A stretch of DNA of 64,000 nt from Spirochaeta thermophila DSM 6578 (lineage in GTDB: Bacteria > Spirochaetota > Spirochaetia > Winmispirales > Winmispiraceae): positions 992,001-1,056,000 of the forward strand of contig NC_017583.1 in assembly GCF_000184345.1 (NCBI RefSeq), given 5' to 3'. Both the position numbers and the translations under genes were made by a program. The notes below the pieces were generated by a model. That model saw only the letters and a list, made by a program, of their open reading frames with translations. It searched no databases and was not told the DNA's origin. Shown here piece after piece: positions 1 through 8,578 of the stretch. The number at the start of each line of letters is the position of its first letter. The first letter of the stretch is position 1.

Positions 1-300
1 CAGATCGAGGACATACTCTCGCATTCCATGGGATCCGCTGGAGGCCCTCGTCCTGCGGACAGGAAGAGAGAGCGACTCGAGCGGACCATCCTGCGGCTCG
101 CTCGCGCGGGGAACGGGGTCACCTCCCCTGCAGAGGTCGCCCTCGAGGCAGACATCCCCATAGAGAAGGCTCGGGCCGCGCTCGATGCATTGGTGGAGAA
201 GGGGTTCGCGGAACTCAGGGTGAAGAAGACGGGGGTGATCGTCTACGTCTTCCCCGAATTCGTGAAGGATCCCTCGAGGCTCGACATCGAGGAGGTGTGA
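1..300 (+). CDS. Winged-helix-like protein, 5' end outside window (partial)
   Basis: The reading frame is open from the first base of the window, so the ATG at 28 is probably internal and the gene starts upstream. The visible 100 or so residues end in a helical domain (ILRLARAGNGVTSPAEVALE, then a second helix and EKGFAELRVKKTGVIVYVF) that reads like a winged helix: a helix-turn-helix followed by a beta hairpin. It would bind DNA or a protein partner; no target can be inferred. It ends 54 bases before the OmpA-type gene. Function is otherwise unknown. Confidence 0.6.
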   Translation, partial: QIEDILSHSMGSAGGPRPADRKRERLERTILRLARAGNGVTSPAEVALEADIPIEKARAALDALVEKGFAELRVKKTGVIVYVFPEFVKDPSRLDIEEV

Positions 301-354
301 TCTCAGAGGGTGTGGGGGAAGGGCCTTCCTGCCGATAGAGGGAGGGGAGGGAGC

Positions 355-1542
355 ATGCGACGTCTCACAGTGGCACTCTATCTCGGCATCATCGCAGGCA
401 GCCTGCTGGGACTCGAGTTCCGTTACAAACTCGAACCCGGTGAAGCGTACCGGGTGATCTCACGGGTTTCCGAGAAGGTCCGTTACGGACAGATCGAGTA
501 CGCCAACACCTTCCTCAACAGGATCGCGATAGAGGTGACGAAGCGGGAAGGGGAACGTGTCTTCTGTGAGGCCCGCTTCGTCACCGCGGCTCAGGTGGGT
601 ATCGGCTGGGACGTGTACTCCATGGAACGCGAGTACGAAAGCCGGTACTGGCTCTCGCCTTCGGGGAAGGTGGAGATCGCTCCCGAGTACGTGATGCCCG
701 TGGTGCGCGATGTCCCCCTCTTTCCGGAGGAGGACGTACAGCCGGGTGACTCCTGGGTGGCGCAGGGCGAGGAGGTGCACGATTTCGAGGAACTGGGCCT
801 CACCCGGCCGTTCCGATTCCCCATACTGGTCCGGTACACCTATGAGGGGGAAGTGGACTGGAAAGGGCGGCGCCTCCATCTCCTCAAAGTTGAGTACCCG
901 GTCTTCCATGAGCCTTCCGTACCCGATCCCTCGCCGATGGCCCCCGTCCGTATCCATGGCTATTCGAGGCAGAGGCACTACTGGGATGCGGAGCGCGGGA
1001 TGCTCGTGTACTACGAAGAGGAGTTCGCCTTCGTGCTCACCCTCAAGACGGGGGATGTCTACGAGTTCACCGGCACCGCGGACGCCGAGGTGGTGTGGGC
1101 CTCTCCTCTCGACAGGGAGAAGGTGAGGGAAGAGGTGGAGGCCGCGATAGAGGACCTCCAGATCCCCGATGCGGAGGTCGAGACATCAGAGGAGGGGGTG
1201 ACGATCCGCCTCGAGAACATCCAGTTTCCTCCCGATTCGGCGGTGCTGCTCCCCGAGGAACAGGAGAAGCTCCGAAAGATCGCACAGATCCTCTCCCGCT
1301 ATCCGGAGAGGGACCTCCTCGTGGAGGGACATACCGCCCTCGCCGGGACTCCCGAAGGCCGTCTCGCTCTTTCCATCGAGCGGGCGAAGGCGGTGGCCGA
1401 CTTCCTCATGAAGCTGGGGGTGAGACGTCCTGAGCAGATCGTCATACAAGGATACGGTGCCACCCGCCCCATCGCGGACAACGCCACCGAAGCGGGACGC
1501 AGCCGCAACAGGCGGGTGGAGATCACGATCCTCGAGAATTGA
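355..1542 (+). CDS. OmpA-family outer membrane/periplasmic protein
   Basis: A 395-residue exported protein. The ATG at 355 is chosen because it follows a GGGAGGGGAGGG ribosome site and opens a clean signal peptide (MRRLTVALYLGIIAGSLLG); an in-frame GTG at 310 would bury that signal. The middle (about residues 30-270) is beta-rich and unassigned. The C-terminal 110 residues form an OmpA domain: IQFPPDSAVLLPEE, a VEGHTALAG motif, then GYGATRPIADN and the closing NRRVEI, which in the family grips peptidoglycan. It probably anchors the outer membrane to the wall. A similar layout is known in Treponema OmpA-like proteins; that link is from memory. Confidence 0.85.
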   Translation: MRRLTVALYLGIIAGSLLGLEFRYKLEPGEAYRVISRVSEKVRYGQIEYANTFLNRIAIEVTKREGERVFCEARFVTAAQVGIGWDVYSMEREYESRYWLSPSGKVEIAPEYVMPVVRDVPLFPEEDVQPGDSWVAQGEEVHDFEELGLTRPFRFPILVRYTYEGEVDWKGRRLHLLKVEYPVFHEPSVPDPSPMAPVRIHGYSRQRHYWDAERGMLVYYEEEFAFVLTLKTGDVYEFTGTADAEVVWASPLDREKVREEVEAAIEDLQIPDAEVETSEEGVTIRLENIQFPPDSAVLLPEEQEKLRKIAQILSRYPERDLLVEGHTALAGTPEGRLALSIERAKAVADFLMKLGVRRPEQIVIQGYGATRPIADNATEAGRSRNRRVEITILEN

Positions 1543-1548
1543 GTCCCG

Positions 1549-1863
1549 TCATGACCGCCACTTTTCCGGATCCTCCGGTGCGATCACCGCGAAGGCCTCT
1601 CCCGATCGGGGCCCTGCGGTGAGGGTCTCCGCCGCCTCCTTCCATTCCTTGTAGTGCTCCGTCTCCTTGTGGGCCTTCGTGGCCCCCTCGTCCGTGTAGA
1701 CCTCGTAGAGCACGTACTTCCCCGGAGTGTCGAGGCTCCTGAGCACGTCGAACCGAAGAACTCCCGGTTCCTGGACAGAGCCTCGGTGGTTCCGTCTCGT
1801 GACCTCCTCGAATTCCTTCTCTTTGCTGGGGGCCACCTGGATGGTGATGATACGAACGATCAT
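1549..1863 (-). CDS. Antibiotic biosynthesis monooxygenase-fold protein, LsrG/YgiN-like
   Basis: A 104-residue protein with a ferredoxin-like alpha/beta barrel pattern. Motifs such as EPGVLRFDVL, KYVLYEVY and a following HKETEHYKEW match the ABM family that includes quinol monooxygenase YgiN and the autoinducer-2 phosphate isomerase LsrG. The conserved histidines in the last motif favour the LsrG side, but no lsr genes are nearby, so substrate is undetermined. A good ribosome site (CAGGAGGT, six bases before ATG) fixes the start, and a TATACT -10 element lies upstream near 1900. It runs convergent with the OmpA gene, only six bases apart. Confidence 0.8.
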   Translation of the reverse strand: MIVRIITIQVAPSKEKEFEEVTRRNHRGSVQEPGVLRFDVLRSLDTPGKYVLYEVYTDEGATKAHKETEHYKEWKEAAETLTAGPRSGEAFAVIAPEDPEKWRS

Positions 1864-1959
1864 AGTGCGACCTCCTGGAGTATGGTTCGCTGGTATAGTA
1901 TAGGCCCTGATTCGGGGAAAGGGAAGGGAGGAATGTTCGCCTTTTTATGACAAAAATAC

Positions 1960-1988
1960 TTTACATTCAAGGCGATTGTTGCTATACT
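1960..1988 (+). promoter_or_regulatory. Sigma-70 promoter for the rrf2-cysK-metY operon
   Basis: The -35 element TTTACA (1960-1965) and -10 element TATACT (1983-1988) are separated by exactly 17 bases. It lies about 30 bases before the start of the Rrf2 regulator gene and faces it. This is a near-consensus pair in the right place. Confidence 0.75.
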
Positions 1989-2004
1989 TAAACCATATTA
2001 AACC
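1988..2004 (+). promoter_or_regulatory. Direct repeat TTAAACC x2, candidate operator
   Basis: TTAAACC occurs at 1988-1994 and again at 1998-2004, exactly 10 bases (one helical turn) apart, directly after the -10 element and before the ribosome site. A repressor bound here would block transcription start. The obvious candidate is the Rrf2 protein encoded next, but this is inference. Confidence 0.4.
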
Positions 2005-2017
2005 TGTAGGAGATTGT

Positions 2018-2434
2018 ATGAAGGTTCCGGCGAAAGTGAGATATGGCCTACAGGCGCTCGTACACCTGGCCCTCTCCCACGGTGCAGGTCCGGTCTCGGT
2101 GAAGGAGATCGCCGAGCAGTACGGCATCTCCGAGAAGTTCCTCGAGGGGGTTTTCTCCCACCTTCGTGCAGCTGGCCTGGTCCTCAGCACCAAGGGGAAG
2201 GGTGGGGGCTACACGCTTCGCAGGCCTCCTCATAGGATCACTTTACGCGAGGTCGTGACTGCCTTTGAGCCCTATGTGATCTTTCCTCTTTCACACGAGG
2301 CGGACGAGGGCCCCGACGCCCCCATTTGGGCCGATCTCGAGAAGCACATCCAGGTATGGATGGAGGGACGTTCCCTTGAGGAGCTTGTTGGGCTTGTCAA
2401 GAGGAGACGTGGAATCCTCGATTACACGATATAG
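2018..2434 (+). CDS. Rrf2-family transcriptional regulator, cysteine-free (CymR-like)
   Basis: A 138-residue regulator. Start ATG 2018 follows TAGGAGA; the frame is open further upstream but lacks a good site. The N-terminal winged helix ([17 protein letters not shown], then [20 protein letters not shown] and the wing [11 protein letters not shown]) is typical of Rrf2. The protein contains no cysteine at all, so it cannot hold the Fe-S cluster of IscR. It resembles the functional class of Bacillus CymR, which controls cysteine genes and pairs with CysK. The gene is followed by cysK after 11 bases, which fits a sulfur-responsive local regulator. Effector is unproven. Confidence 0.88.
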   Translation: MKVPAKVRYGLQALVHLALSHGAGPVSVKEIAEQYGISEKFLEGVFSHLRAAGLVLSTKGKGGGYTLRRPPHRITLREVVTAFEPYVIFPLSHEADEGPDAPIWADLEKHIQVWMEGRSLEELVGLVKRRRGILDYTI

Positions 2435-2445
2435 CGGAGGTATGT

Positions 2446-3375
2446 ATGGCTATTGCAAAGGACATCCTCGAGCTGGTGGGTAACACCCCGTTGGTTCGAC
2501 TCAACAAGGTGGCCGATGGCCTTCCCGCCGAGGTGGTGGCGAAGCTCGAGTTCTTCAACCCTCTCTCGAGCGTGAAGGACAGGATAGGTCTTTCCATGGT
2601 AGTGGAGGCCGAGAAAGAAGGCATCCTCACCCCGGGGGCGGTCATCGTGGAGGCCACGAGTGGAAACACCGGGATCGCCCTCGCGTATGTGGGGGCGGTG
2701 AAAGGGTACAGGGTCATCCTCACCATGCCGGAGAGCATGAGCATCGAACGGAGACGGCTCCTTGCAGCTCTCGGGGCCGAGCTCGTGCTCACCCCTGCGG
2801 AGAAAGGGATGAAGGGGGCGGTGGAGAAGGCCGAGGAGCTGGTCCGGACCATTCCGAACGCCTTCCTCGCACGGCAGTTCGAGAATCTCGCCAACCCGAA
2901 GATCCACTATGAGACCACGGGGCCTGAGATCTGGAGGGATACCGAGGGGAAGGTGGACGTGCTGGTCGCCGGGGTGGGTACCGGGGGAACCATCACCGGA
3001 GCCGGTCGCTACCTCAAGGAGCGGAACCCCGAGGTGAAGCTCGTGGCCGTGGAGCCTGCAGATTCCCCGGTACTCTCGGGTGGTGAGCCCGGACCGCACC
3101 TCATCCAGGGGATAGGGGCGGGATTCATCCCCAAGGTGCTGGATCTTTCTCTTATTGATGAGATTATCACCGTGAAGGCCGAAGATGCGGGGGCCGTCGC
3201 GCGGAGACTCGCGAAGGAGGAGGGGATCTTCGCAGGGATTTCGGCCGGTGCGAACGTGTGGGCCGCCCTCCAGGTGGCCTCGCGGGAGGAGTACCGCGGA
3301 AAGCGTGTGGTGGTGATCGTGCCCGATACCGGTGAGCGGTACCTGAGCACCTGGCTCTTCGAAGAAGAGGCGTGA
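2446..3375 (+). CDS. cysK: Cysteine synthase A (O-acetylserine sulfhydrylase)
   Basis: A 309-residue PLP enzyme that makes cysteine from O-acetylserine and sulfide in the cytosol. Visible signatures: [11 protein letters not shown] at the N-terminus, the PLP lysine in LSSVKDRI (about residue 45), the substrate loop [12 protein letters not shown], and the phosphate-binding glycine loop [12 protein letters not shown]. Length equals that of the family. It follows the Rrf2 gene in the same operon and precedes metY by 51 bases. A second cysK-like gene lies at 23873-24829 and differs clearly in sequence, so the two are paralogues, not a recent copy. Confidence 0.95.
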   Translation: MAIAKDILELVGNTPLVRLNKVADGLPAEVVAKLEFFNPLSSVKDRIGLSMVVEAEKEGILTPGAVIVEATSGNTGIALAYVGAVKGYRVILTMPESMSIERRRLLAALGAELVLTPAEKGMKGAVEKAEELVRTIPNAFLARQFENLANPKIHYETTGPEIWRDTEGKVDVLVAGVGTGGTITGAGRYLKERNPEVKLVAVEPADSPVLSGGEPGPHLIQGIGAGFIPKVLDLSLIDEIITVKAEDAGAVARRLAKEEGIFAGISAGANVWAALQVASREEYRGKRVVVIVPDTGERYLSTWLFEEEA

Positions 3376-3376
3376 C

Positions 3377-3393
3377 GCACGGAATCCCCGTGC
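3377..3393 (+). other. Short intergenic hairpin between cysK and metY
   Basis: GCACGG and CCGTGC pair over a five-base loop at the end of cysK. There is no following T run, so it is not a standard terminator. It may tune read-through or mRNA stability, or be chance. Confidence 0.3.
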
Positions 3394-3426
3394 CTCGCAT
3401 ATACTTGAACGCGACAGGAGGAAACC

Positions 3427-4707
3427 ATGAGATTGGAAACACTGGCGATTCATGGAGGACTGCCACGTGACCTCGATCCACCCAGCAGAGCGTATCCGGT
3501 GCACAGGACCACGGCCTATCTGTTCAGGGATGCAGATCATGCAGCCGACCTCTTCGCCCTCAAAGAGCTGGGCTATATCTACACCCGGCTCCACAACCCC
3601 ACGCAGGACGTGCTCGAACAGCGGGTCGCGGCCCTCGAAGGCGGAGCGGCCGCTCTCGCGGTGGCCTCGGGGACCACGGCGATCTTCTATTCCATCATCA
3701 ATATCGCCACTGCGGGGACAGAGGTGGTCTCCAGCAAGTATCTCTACGGCGGCACCTTCACCATGTTCAACAATATCCTTCCCGACTACGGTATCAAGGT
3801 TCGCTTCGTGGATCCCTATGATCTGGAAGAGGTAAAGGCTGCCATCAACGAGAAGACCCGGGCGGTCTTCGTGGAGACCATCGGGAATCCCACCCTCGAT
3901 GTCCCCGACTTCGAGGCCATCGCCGAGATCGCGCACCGGCACGGCCTCCCTCTCATCGCCGATTCCACCTTCACCACGCCGTACCTCCTGCGACCGATCG
4001 AGCACGGGGTGGATATCGTGGTGCACTCCCTCACCAAGTGGATAGGGGGGCACGGTACGGCAATAGGCGGGATCGTGGTGGACTCAGGGAGGTTCAACTG
4101 GGACAACCCGCGGTTTACCACCCTCACCCAGCCCGATGAGAGCTACCACGGGCTCAGGTTTGCGTATGATCTCGGAGAGCTCAATCCTATTGCCTACATC
4201 ATTCGAATGAGGGTCGTGCCCCTGAGAAACCTCGGTGGGGCCATCTCCCCGGACAACGCATGGATCTTCCTCCAGGGGCTCGAGACCCTCCACCTGCGTA
4301 TGGAGCGGCATTGCGAGAACGCGGCGAAGGTGGCCGACTACCTGAAAGCCCATCCCCAGGTGGAATGGGTGAGGTATCCAGGGCTTCCGGAAGATCCCTC
4401 CTATCCCAATGCGAGTAAGTATCTGAAACGAGGTTTTGGCGGCATGGTGGTCTTCGGGATCAAAGGTGGTAAGGAGGCCGGCAAGCGGTTCATCGACAGC
4501 CTCAAGCTCTTCTCCCATGTGGCGAACGTGGGGGATGCCAAGTCACTCGCCATCCACCCTGGGAGCACCACCCATTCCCAGCTTTCTGAGGAGCAGCAAC
4601 GGGCGGCCGGGATAGACCCCTCGCTCGTACGACTCTCCATCGGTATCGAGCACATCGACGATATCATCGAGGACTTGGAACAGGCCCTTGAGGCATCCAA
4701 GGGCTGA
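3427..4707 (+). CDS. metY: O-acetylhomoserine sulfhydrylase (Cys/Met PLP-dependent family)
   Basis: A 426-residue enzyme of the Cys/Met metabolism fold-type I PLP family. It is expected to join sulfide to O-acetylhomoserine, giving homocysteine for methionine. Evidence: ETLAIHGG at the start, ALASGTTAIF-type region (ALAVASGTTAIFY), SKYLYGGTFTMF, and the PLP lysine in HSLTKWIGGHGTAIGG, the long form typical of MetY rather than MetB/MetC, which are about 40 residues shorter. The start has an AGGAGG site. It closes the rrf2-cysK-metY operon, so both sulfide-assimilating steps sit under one promoter. A related O-succinylhomoserine specificity cannot be excluded. Confidence 0.9.
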   Translation: MRLETLAIHGGLPRDLDPPSRAYPVHRTTAYLFRDADHAADLFALKELGYIYTRLHNPTQDVLEQRVAALEGGAAALAVASGTTAIFYSIINIATAGTEVVSSKYLYGGTFTMFNNILPDYGIKVRFVDPYDLEEVKAAINEKTRAVFVETIGNPTLDVPDFEAIAEIAHRHGLPLIADSTFTTPYLLRPIEHGVDIVVHSLTKWIGGHGTAIGGIVVDSGRFNWDNPRFTTLTQPDESYHGLRFAYDLGELNPIAYIIRMRVVPLRNLGGAISPDNAWIFLQGLETLHLRMERHCENAAKVADYLKAHPQVEWVRYPGLPEDPSYPNASKYLKRGFGGMVVFGIKGGKEAGKRFIDSLKLFSHVANVGDAKSLAIHPGSTTHSQLSEEQQRAAGIDPSLVRLSIGIEHIDDIIEDLEQALEASKG

Positions 4708-4723
4708 GTCTTAAGCTCATCGT

Positions 4724-4753
4724 AAGGAGGAGCCCGGAGGGCTCCTCCTTTTT
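4724..4753 (+). terminator. Rho-independent terminator of the rrf2-cysK-metY operon
   Basis: A perfect 12-base stem AAGGAGGAGCCC / GGGCTCCTCCTT with loop GGA and a T-rich tail, starting 17 bases after the metY stop. Confidence 0.9.
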
Positions 4754-4759
4754 GTACAT

Positions 4760-4799
4760 AAAAAAGCGGGGCCTCTCACCCGACGGGCGGAGGCCCCGC
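4760..4799 (-). terminator. Rho-independent terminator of radC
   Basis: On the minus strand the stem GCGGGGCCTC/GAGGCCCCGC is followed by a run of six T. It lies 24 bases beyond the radC stop and back to back with the metY terminator. Confidence 0.88.
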
Positions 4800-4822
4800 A
4801 TATCGAAGAGGAGGCATGCGGT

Positions 4823-5479
4823 CTACAGGTAGCCTGCCTGTTTGAGGGAGAGGTATCCCTTCTGTGAGAAGACGATATGGTCGAGGAGGGGGATGCCCAG
4901 TATCTCGCCCGCCTCTTTGAGTCTGCGGGTGACCTCTTGGTCCTCCACGCTCGGGGTGAGGGAACCGCTCGGGTGGTTGTGGGCCACGATGATGCTCGCG
5001 GCCCGGTCGGCGATGGGGTCGGCGAAGACCTCGCGGGGGTGGGTGAGTGCCCGGTTCACCAGACCCACGCTCACCACCCTGAGGGCGATGAGCTCCTGGG
5101 CGCCGTTGAGCGAGAGGCAGAGGAAGTGCTCCTGCTTCTTGTCGGCATACGGCCTCAGGAACTGGTAGGCGATCTCCGGCGTGGTGATGGGGGTGGAAGG
5201 AGGTGCAAGATACCTTCGCGCGAGCTCGAAGGCCGCGAGGATGAGCGTGGCCTTTGCCTGCCCCAGCCCCTCGATGGTGGTGAGCTCCTTCACCGAACAG
5301 GAGAAGTTCCGCGCCTCCAGGAAGGAGAGCACCTCCCGTGCGAGCTTCCGGACGCCCTTGCCTTTGATGCCGCTTCCCAGGATCACGCTCATGAGCTCCT
5401 CGCTCGAGAGGGCTCCCGGCCCCCGTTCCACGAGCCGCTCCCTCGGTCTGTCGTGAGGGGGAAGTTCCCGTACCTCCAT
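4823..5479 (-). CDS. radC: RadC family JAB1/MPN domain protein
   Basis: A 218-residue protein. The inner ATG at 5479 is chosen because the bases ATGGAGG just upstream provide its ribosome site; frames starting at 5524 or 5491 lack one. The N-terminal helix-hairpin-helix (GSGIKGKGVRKLAREVL) is followed by a JAMM metal site, VAHNHPSGSLTPSVEDQ, with glutamate further upstream. Despite its name the family is not established in recombination repair; biochemical role is unknown, and some members act in natural transformation. It is transcribed on its own or with katG upstream, although a terminator lies between them. Confidence 0.9.
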   Translation of the reverse strand: MEVRELPPHDRPRERLVERGPGALSSEELMSVILGSGIKGKGVRKLAREVLSFLEARNFSCSVKELTTIEGLGQAKATLILAAFELARRYLAPPSTPITTPEIAYQFLRPYADKKQEHFLCLSLNGAQELIALRVVSVGLVNRALTHPREVFADPIADRAASIIVAHNHPSGSLTPSVEDQEVTRRLKEAGEILGIPLLDHIVFSQKGYLSLKQAGYL

Positions 5480-5535
5480 ACGCGCCTCCATATGCGTTCT
5501 ATTCGAGATGACAGAGGATCTCACTTCCCTGCTTC

Positions 5536-5572
5536 AAAAAAAGCGCAGCACCCTCTCGAGAGAGTGCTGCGC
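5536..5572 (-). terminator. Rho-independent terminator of katG
   Basis: In the minus-strand RNA, GCGCAGCAC and GTGCTGCGC pair and the stem continues inward through one U-G pair and CUCUC/GAGAG, followed by seven U. It lies 25 bases after the katG stop. Confidence 0.9.
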
Positions 5573-5596
5573 CCGCACGGTTCTCGGAGCACGAGG

Positions 5597-7792
5597 CTAT
5601 GAGGGCATCTTGAGATCGAATCTGTCGAGGTTCATCACCTTGTTCCATGCCTCGACGAAATCGAGCACGAACTTCTCTTTTCCGTCATCGGCCGCATATA
5701 CTTCGGCCACGGCACGCAGTTCTTCATGATGGCCGAAGATGAGATCCGCCCTGGTAGCAGTCCAGCGTTGAGATCCCGTCTTTCTGTCATACCCGCGAAA
5801 GAGGTATCGATGGGGATCCGCCTGTTTCCATTCCACTCCCATATCGAGGAGGTGTACGAAGAACTCGTTGGTGAGTACACCGGGGTGGTCCGTGAGGACA
5901 CCATGTGGTTCGTACCGATAGGTGGCCCCGAGTACTCTGAGCCCTCCTATCAGCACCGTCATCTCGGGGACAGTGAGCGTGAGGAGCTGGGCGCGATCCA
6001 CGAGGAAGTACTCGGGAGTGGTATACACGTCTCCCTCGTCGAAGGAGGTGGGGTCCTTGAAATAGTTCCTGAAGCCATCCGCGAAAGGTTCTATCTCCTT
6101 GTAGAATTCCACATCGATGTGCTCTTCCCGGGCGTCCACTCTTCCCGGGGAAAACGGTACCTCGACGTTGTATCCTGCCCTTCTCGCCGCTTCTTCCACC
6201 GCAGCACATCCCCCGAGTACGATGAGGTCGGCGATGGAGACCTTCTTACCGGTTCCTCGTGACTCCTGGAGTTCATTGAACGAACGCTGGATTTCTTCGT
6301 AGACCGGGAGGATCTTCTGGAGGTGCTCCGGATGGTTGACTTCCCACTGGTTCATCGGATGGAGTCTGATCCTCCCGCCGTTTGCTCCTCCCCGTCGGTC
6401 TGAATGTCGATACGAGGCAGCCGAAGACCATGCGGTGTAGACGAGCTGTGGGATACTCAATCCCGATTCCAGGAGCTTTTTCTTGAGATCCTTGATATCC
6501 TCTGCATCGATGAGTTCGTACCCACGTGGGGGAAGGGGATCCTGCCAGATGAACTCTTCCTTCGGCACATATGGTCCCATATAGCAGGATTTGGGGCCCA
6601 TGTCCCGATGGGTGAGTTTGAACCACGCCTTTGCGAATGTGTTCTCGAATTCTTTCGGGTTCTTGAGGAATCTCTGGGCGATCTGGGCGTATACGGGATC
6701 GAAACGAAGGGCGAGATCAGCGGTGAGCATTCTGGGTTTGTGTCTCTTTTGAGGGTCGTAAGGATCGGGCACTATCTCGGGAGCGTCCTTGGCCACCCAC
6801 TGGTGTTTCCCGTCGGGACTCCGTTCCAGCTCCCATTCATACTTGAAGAGGAACTGGAGGTACTGAAGACCGAACTTGGTGGGTGTGGAAGACCAGATCA
6901 CCTCCAGGCCGGAGGTGTACGCATGCGGCCCTTTGCCGGTCTTATACCCGTAGCTCCACCCGAGCCCCATCTGTTCGAGTGATGATGAGGCGGGATCCGG
7001 GCCGAGATGCTTCCCCGGGCCTGCACCATGGCACTTGCCGAATGCATGTCCCCCCGCGATGAGGGCCACTGTCTCCTCGTCGTTCATGCCCATCCGCGCG
7101 AAGGCGAGGCGGATCTCTTCGGCCGATCCCTTGGGATCGGGGTTGCCGCCAGGGCCCTCAGGGTTGACATAGATGAGACCCATTTCCGTGGCTGCATAGG
7201 GCTTTTCGAGCGTCCCTTCTTTGAATCGCTTCTTGCCGGAGAGCATCTGTTCCTCTGCCCCCCAATCCGGACTCTCGTCAGGTTCGTAGATGTCTTCCCT
7301 TCCCAGAGAGAATCCAGCGATCTCGACCCCCATGTCCTCCAGGGCGACTGTGCCTGCGAGAATGATGAGATCGGCCCATGAAAGTTTTTTCCCGTACTTT
7401 TTTTTGAGAGGCCAGAGGAGGCGTATGGCCTTGTCGAGACCGATGTTGTCCGGCCAATTTATCCTCGGGGAGAAACGGATGCTGCCGTTCCGGGCGCCTC
7501 CCCGTCCGTCGTGAATACGATAGCTTCCTGCGCTGTGCCAGGAAAGTCTTATGAAGAGGGGACCGTAGTGACCGAAGTCCGCCGGCCACCAGTCCTGAGG
7601 TGTTTTCATGAGTTCCTTGAGATCCCTGATCACTGCATCGACATCGAGGGATTTGATCTCACTGATGTAGTCGTAGTCCCTTCCATAGGGATTCGATGTC
7701 TCACAGTTCTGGCGGAGGACCTTGAGGTTGAGTTTGTTGGGCCACCAGTCAGTGATCCATCGCTTTCTGGGTTTGATCGTTTCTTCGTTCAT
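5597..7792 (-). CDS. katG: Catalase-peroxidase
   Basis: A 731-residue bifunctional haem enzyme that destroys hydrogen peroxide. Start: the ATG at 7792 is preceded by AAAGGAGGTG at ideal spacing; an in-frame GTG nine bases upstream overlaps that ribosome site. The N-terminal domain carries the distal haem site [11 protein letters not shown] (Arg, Trp and His near residues 82-86), the tyrosine in [12 protein letters not shown] and the methionine in LEQMGLGW that form the Met-Tyr-Trp adduct with the distal tryptophan, and the proximal histidine in [12 protein letters not shown]. The second, haem-free domain repeats the fold ([12 protein letters not shown]). In a presumed strict anaerobe this is an oxidative-stress defence. 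Its leader has unusual RNA structure (see 7748-7850). Confidence 0.96.
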   Translation of the reverse strand: MNEETIKPRKRWITDWWPNKLNLKVLRQNCETSNPYGRDYDYISEIKSLDVDAVIRDLKELMKTPQDWWPADFGHYGPLFIRLSWHSAGSYRIHDGRGGARNGSIRFSPRINWPDNIGLDKAIRLLWPLKKKYGKKLSWADLIILAGTVALEDMGVEIAGFSLGREDIYEPDESPDWGAEEQMLSGKKRFKEGTLEKPYAATEMGLIYVNPEGPGGNPDPKGSAEEIRLAFARMGMNDEETVALIAGGHAFGKCHGAGPGKHLGPDPASSSLEQMGLGWSYGYKTGKGPHAYTSGLEVIWSSTPTKFGLQYLQFLFKYEWELERSPDGKHQWVAKDAPEIVPDPYDPQKRHKPRMLTADLALRFDPVYAQIAQRFLKNPKEFENTFAKAWFKLTHRDMGPKSCYMGPYVPKEEFIWQDPLPPRGYELIDAEDIKDLKKKLLESGLSIPQLVYTAWSSAASYRHSDRRGGANGGRIRLHPMNQWEVNHPEHLQKILPVYEEIQRSFNELQESRGTGKKVSIADLIVLGGCAAVEEAARRAGYNVEVPFSPGRVDAREEHIDVEFYKEIEPFADGFRNYFKDPTSFDEGDVYTTPEYFLVDRAQLLTLTVPEMTVLIGGLRVLGATYRYEPHGVLTDHPGVLTNEFFVHLLDMGVEWKQADPHRYLFRGYDRKTGSQRWTATRADLIFGHHEELRAVAEVYAADDGKEKFVLDFVEAWNKVMNLDRFDLKMPS

Positions 7793-7850
7793 GTGGAACA
7801 CCTCCTTTGGATGATGATAAGGAGGAAACCTCCTCCTTACGATAACTCAT
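7749..7850 (-). other. Possible upstream reading frame in the katG leader
   Basis: An ATG at 7850 opens a 33-codon frame that begins [10 protein letters not shown], runs through both arms of the leader hairpin and across the katG start codon in another frame, and stops at 7749. No ribosome site precedes it. If translated, ribosomes would melt the hairpin and could control katG. Weak evidence on its own. Confidence 0.25.
7818..7839 (-). promoter_or_regulatory. Leader hairpin of katG with alternative pairing to its ribosome site
   Basis: In the katG leader RNA, UAAGGAGGA pairs with UCCUCCUUA over the loop GGUU, a perfect nine-base stem. The right arm could instead pair seven bases (CCUCCUU) with the true ribosome site AAGGAGG some 11 bases downstream. 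The two pairings exclude each other, which is the architecture of a translational switch. Function is inferred from the sequence only. Confidence 0.5.
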
Positions 7851-7878
7851 GGTGAATATAAACCAACGGATATACTCA

Positions 7879-7907
7879 ATTATAGTACGAGTTCCTGGAG
7901 CAGGCAA
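7879..7907 (-). promoter_or_regulatory. Promoter of katG
   Basis: On the minus strand, -35 TTGCCT (7902-7907) and a perfect -10 TATAAT (7879-7884) are 17 bases apart. Transcription would begin near 7872, giving a leader of about 80 bases that contains the hairpin. Confidence 0.7.
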
Positions 7908-7938
7908 CAAGAATGTGTGTCTCCTGTGAACGAGGCAG

Positions 7939-7964
7939 AAAAAAAGGAGGGCGAACCGCCCTCC
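7939..7964 (-). terminator. Rho-independent terminator of the rnf operon
   Basis: On the minus strand GGAGGGCG/CGCCCTCC form a perfect eight-base stem over a three-base loop, followed by seven T. It lies 39 bases after the rnfA stop. Confidence 0.9.
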
Positions 7965-8002
7965 GGGTATATGGGGAAGCGGAGCAGGGCTCCGCGGCGG
8001 GC

Positions 8003-8575
8003 TCACATCATCCCGCTGAAGCCCATGAAGGCGAGGGAGAGAAGCCCTGCGGTGATGAGCGTAATGGGCCCTCCCTGCATCCGCTTTGGCACGTCGGCGA
8101 GCTCGAGGCGCTCGCGAATACCCGCCATGAGGACGAGGGCGAGCGTGAATCCCAGGGCCGTGGCGGCCGCGAAGACCACGCTCTCCCCGAATGAGAAGCC
8201 CTTCTGAAGCACCAGGAGCGCTACTCCCAGGATCGCACAGTTGGTCGTGATGAGAGGGAGAAATATTCCGAGGGCCTGATAGAGCGGGGGAGCGATCTTC
8301 TTGAGCACGATCTCCACGAACTGTACGAGGGAGGCGATGACCAGGATGAATGCCACGGTCACGAGGAAGTGGAGCCCCAGGGGCATGAGGACCAGATCGT
8401 GGATGAGGTAGGTGACAAGGGTGGCAAGAGTCATCACGAAGAGCACCGCAGCTCCCATGCCCGTGGCTGTGGAGAGCCTGGAGCTCACACCCAGGAAGGG
8501 ACAGATCCCCAGAAACTGGGCGAATATGATGTTGTTGATGAATATCGCACCGAAGATGATGGCGATGTATTCCAT
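8003..8575 (-). CDS. rnfA: Rnf complex subunit RnfA
   Basis: A 190-residue integral membrane protein with about six hydrophobic segments, the standard RnfA/RsxA size. The N-terminus ([20 protein letters not shown]) and [10 protein letters not shown] are strongly conserved in the family; the cysteine in GICPFLG contributes to the membrane-embedded Fe-S centre shared with RnfE. RnfA and RnfE are inverted homologues that form the ion path. It is the last gene of the operon, three bases after rnfE and just before a terminator. Confidence 0.95.
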   Translation of the reverse strand: MEYIAIIFGAIFINNIIFAQFLGICPFLGVSSRLSTATGMGAAVLFVMTLATLVTYLIHDLVLMPLGLHFLVTVAFILVIASLVQFVEIVLKKIAPPLYQALGIFLPLITTNCAILGVALLVLQKGFSFGESVVFAAATALGFTLALVLMAGIRERLELADVPKRMQGGPITLITAGLLSLAFMGFSGMM

Positions 8576-8578
8576 ACC

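Noticed and set aside
2422-4053. 543-codon open frame antisense to cysK and metY
   Set aside because: It lies fully opposite two clear enzymes and its translation has no motif; high GC makes long antisense frames common here.
7868-7890. PerR-type box over the katG -10
   Set aside because: The AT-rich region has only a loose match to an inverted TTATAAT pair; not enough to call an operator.
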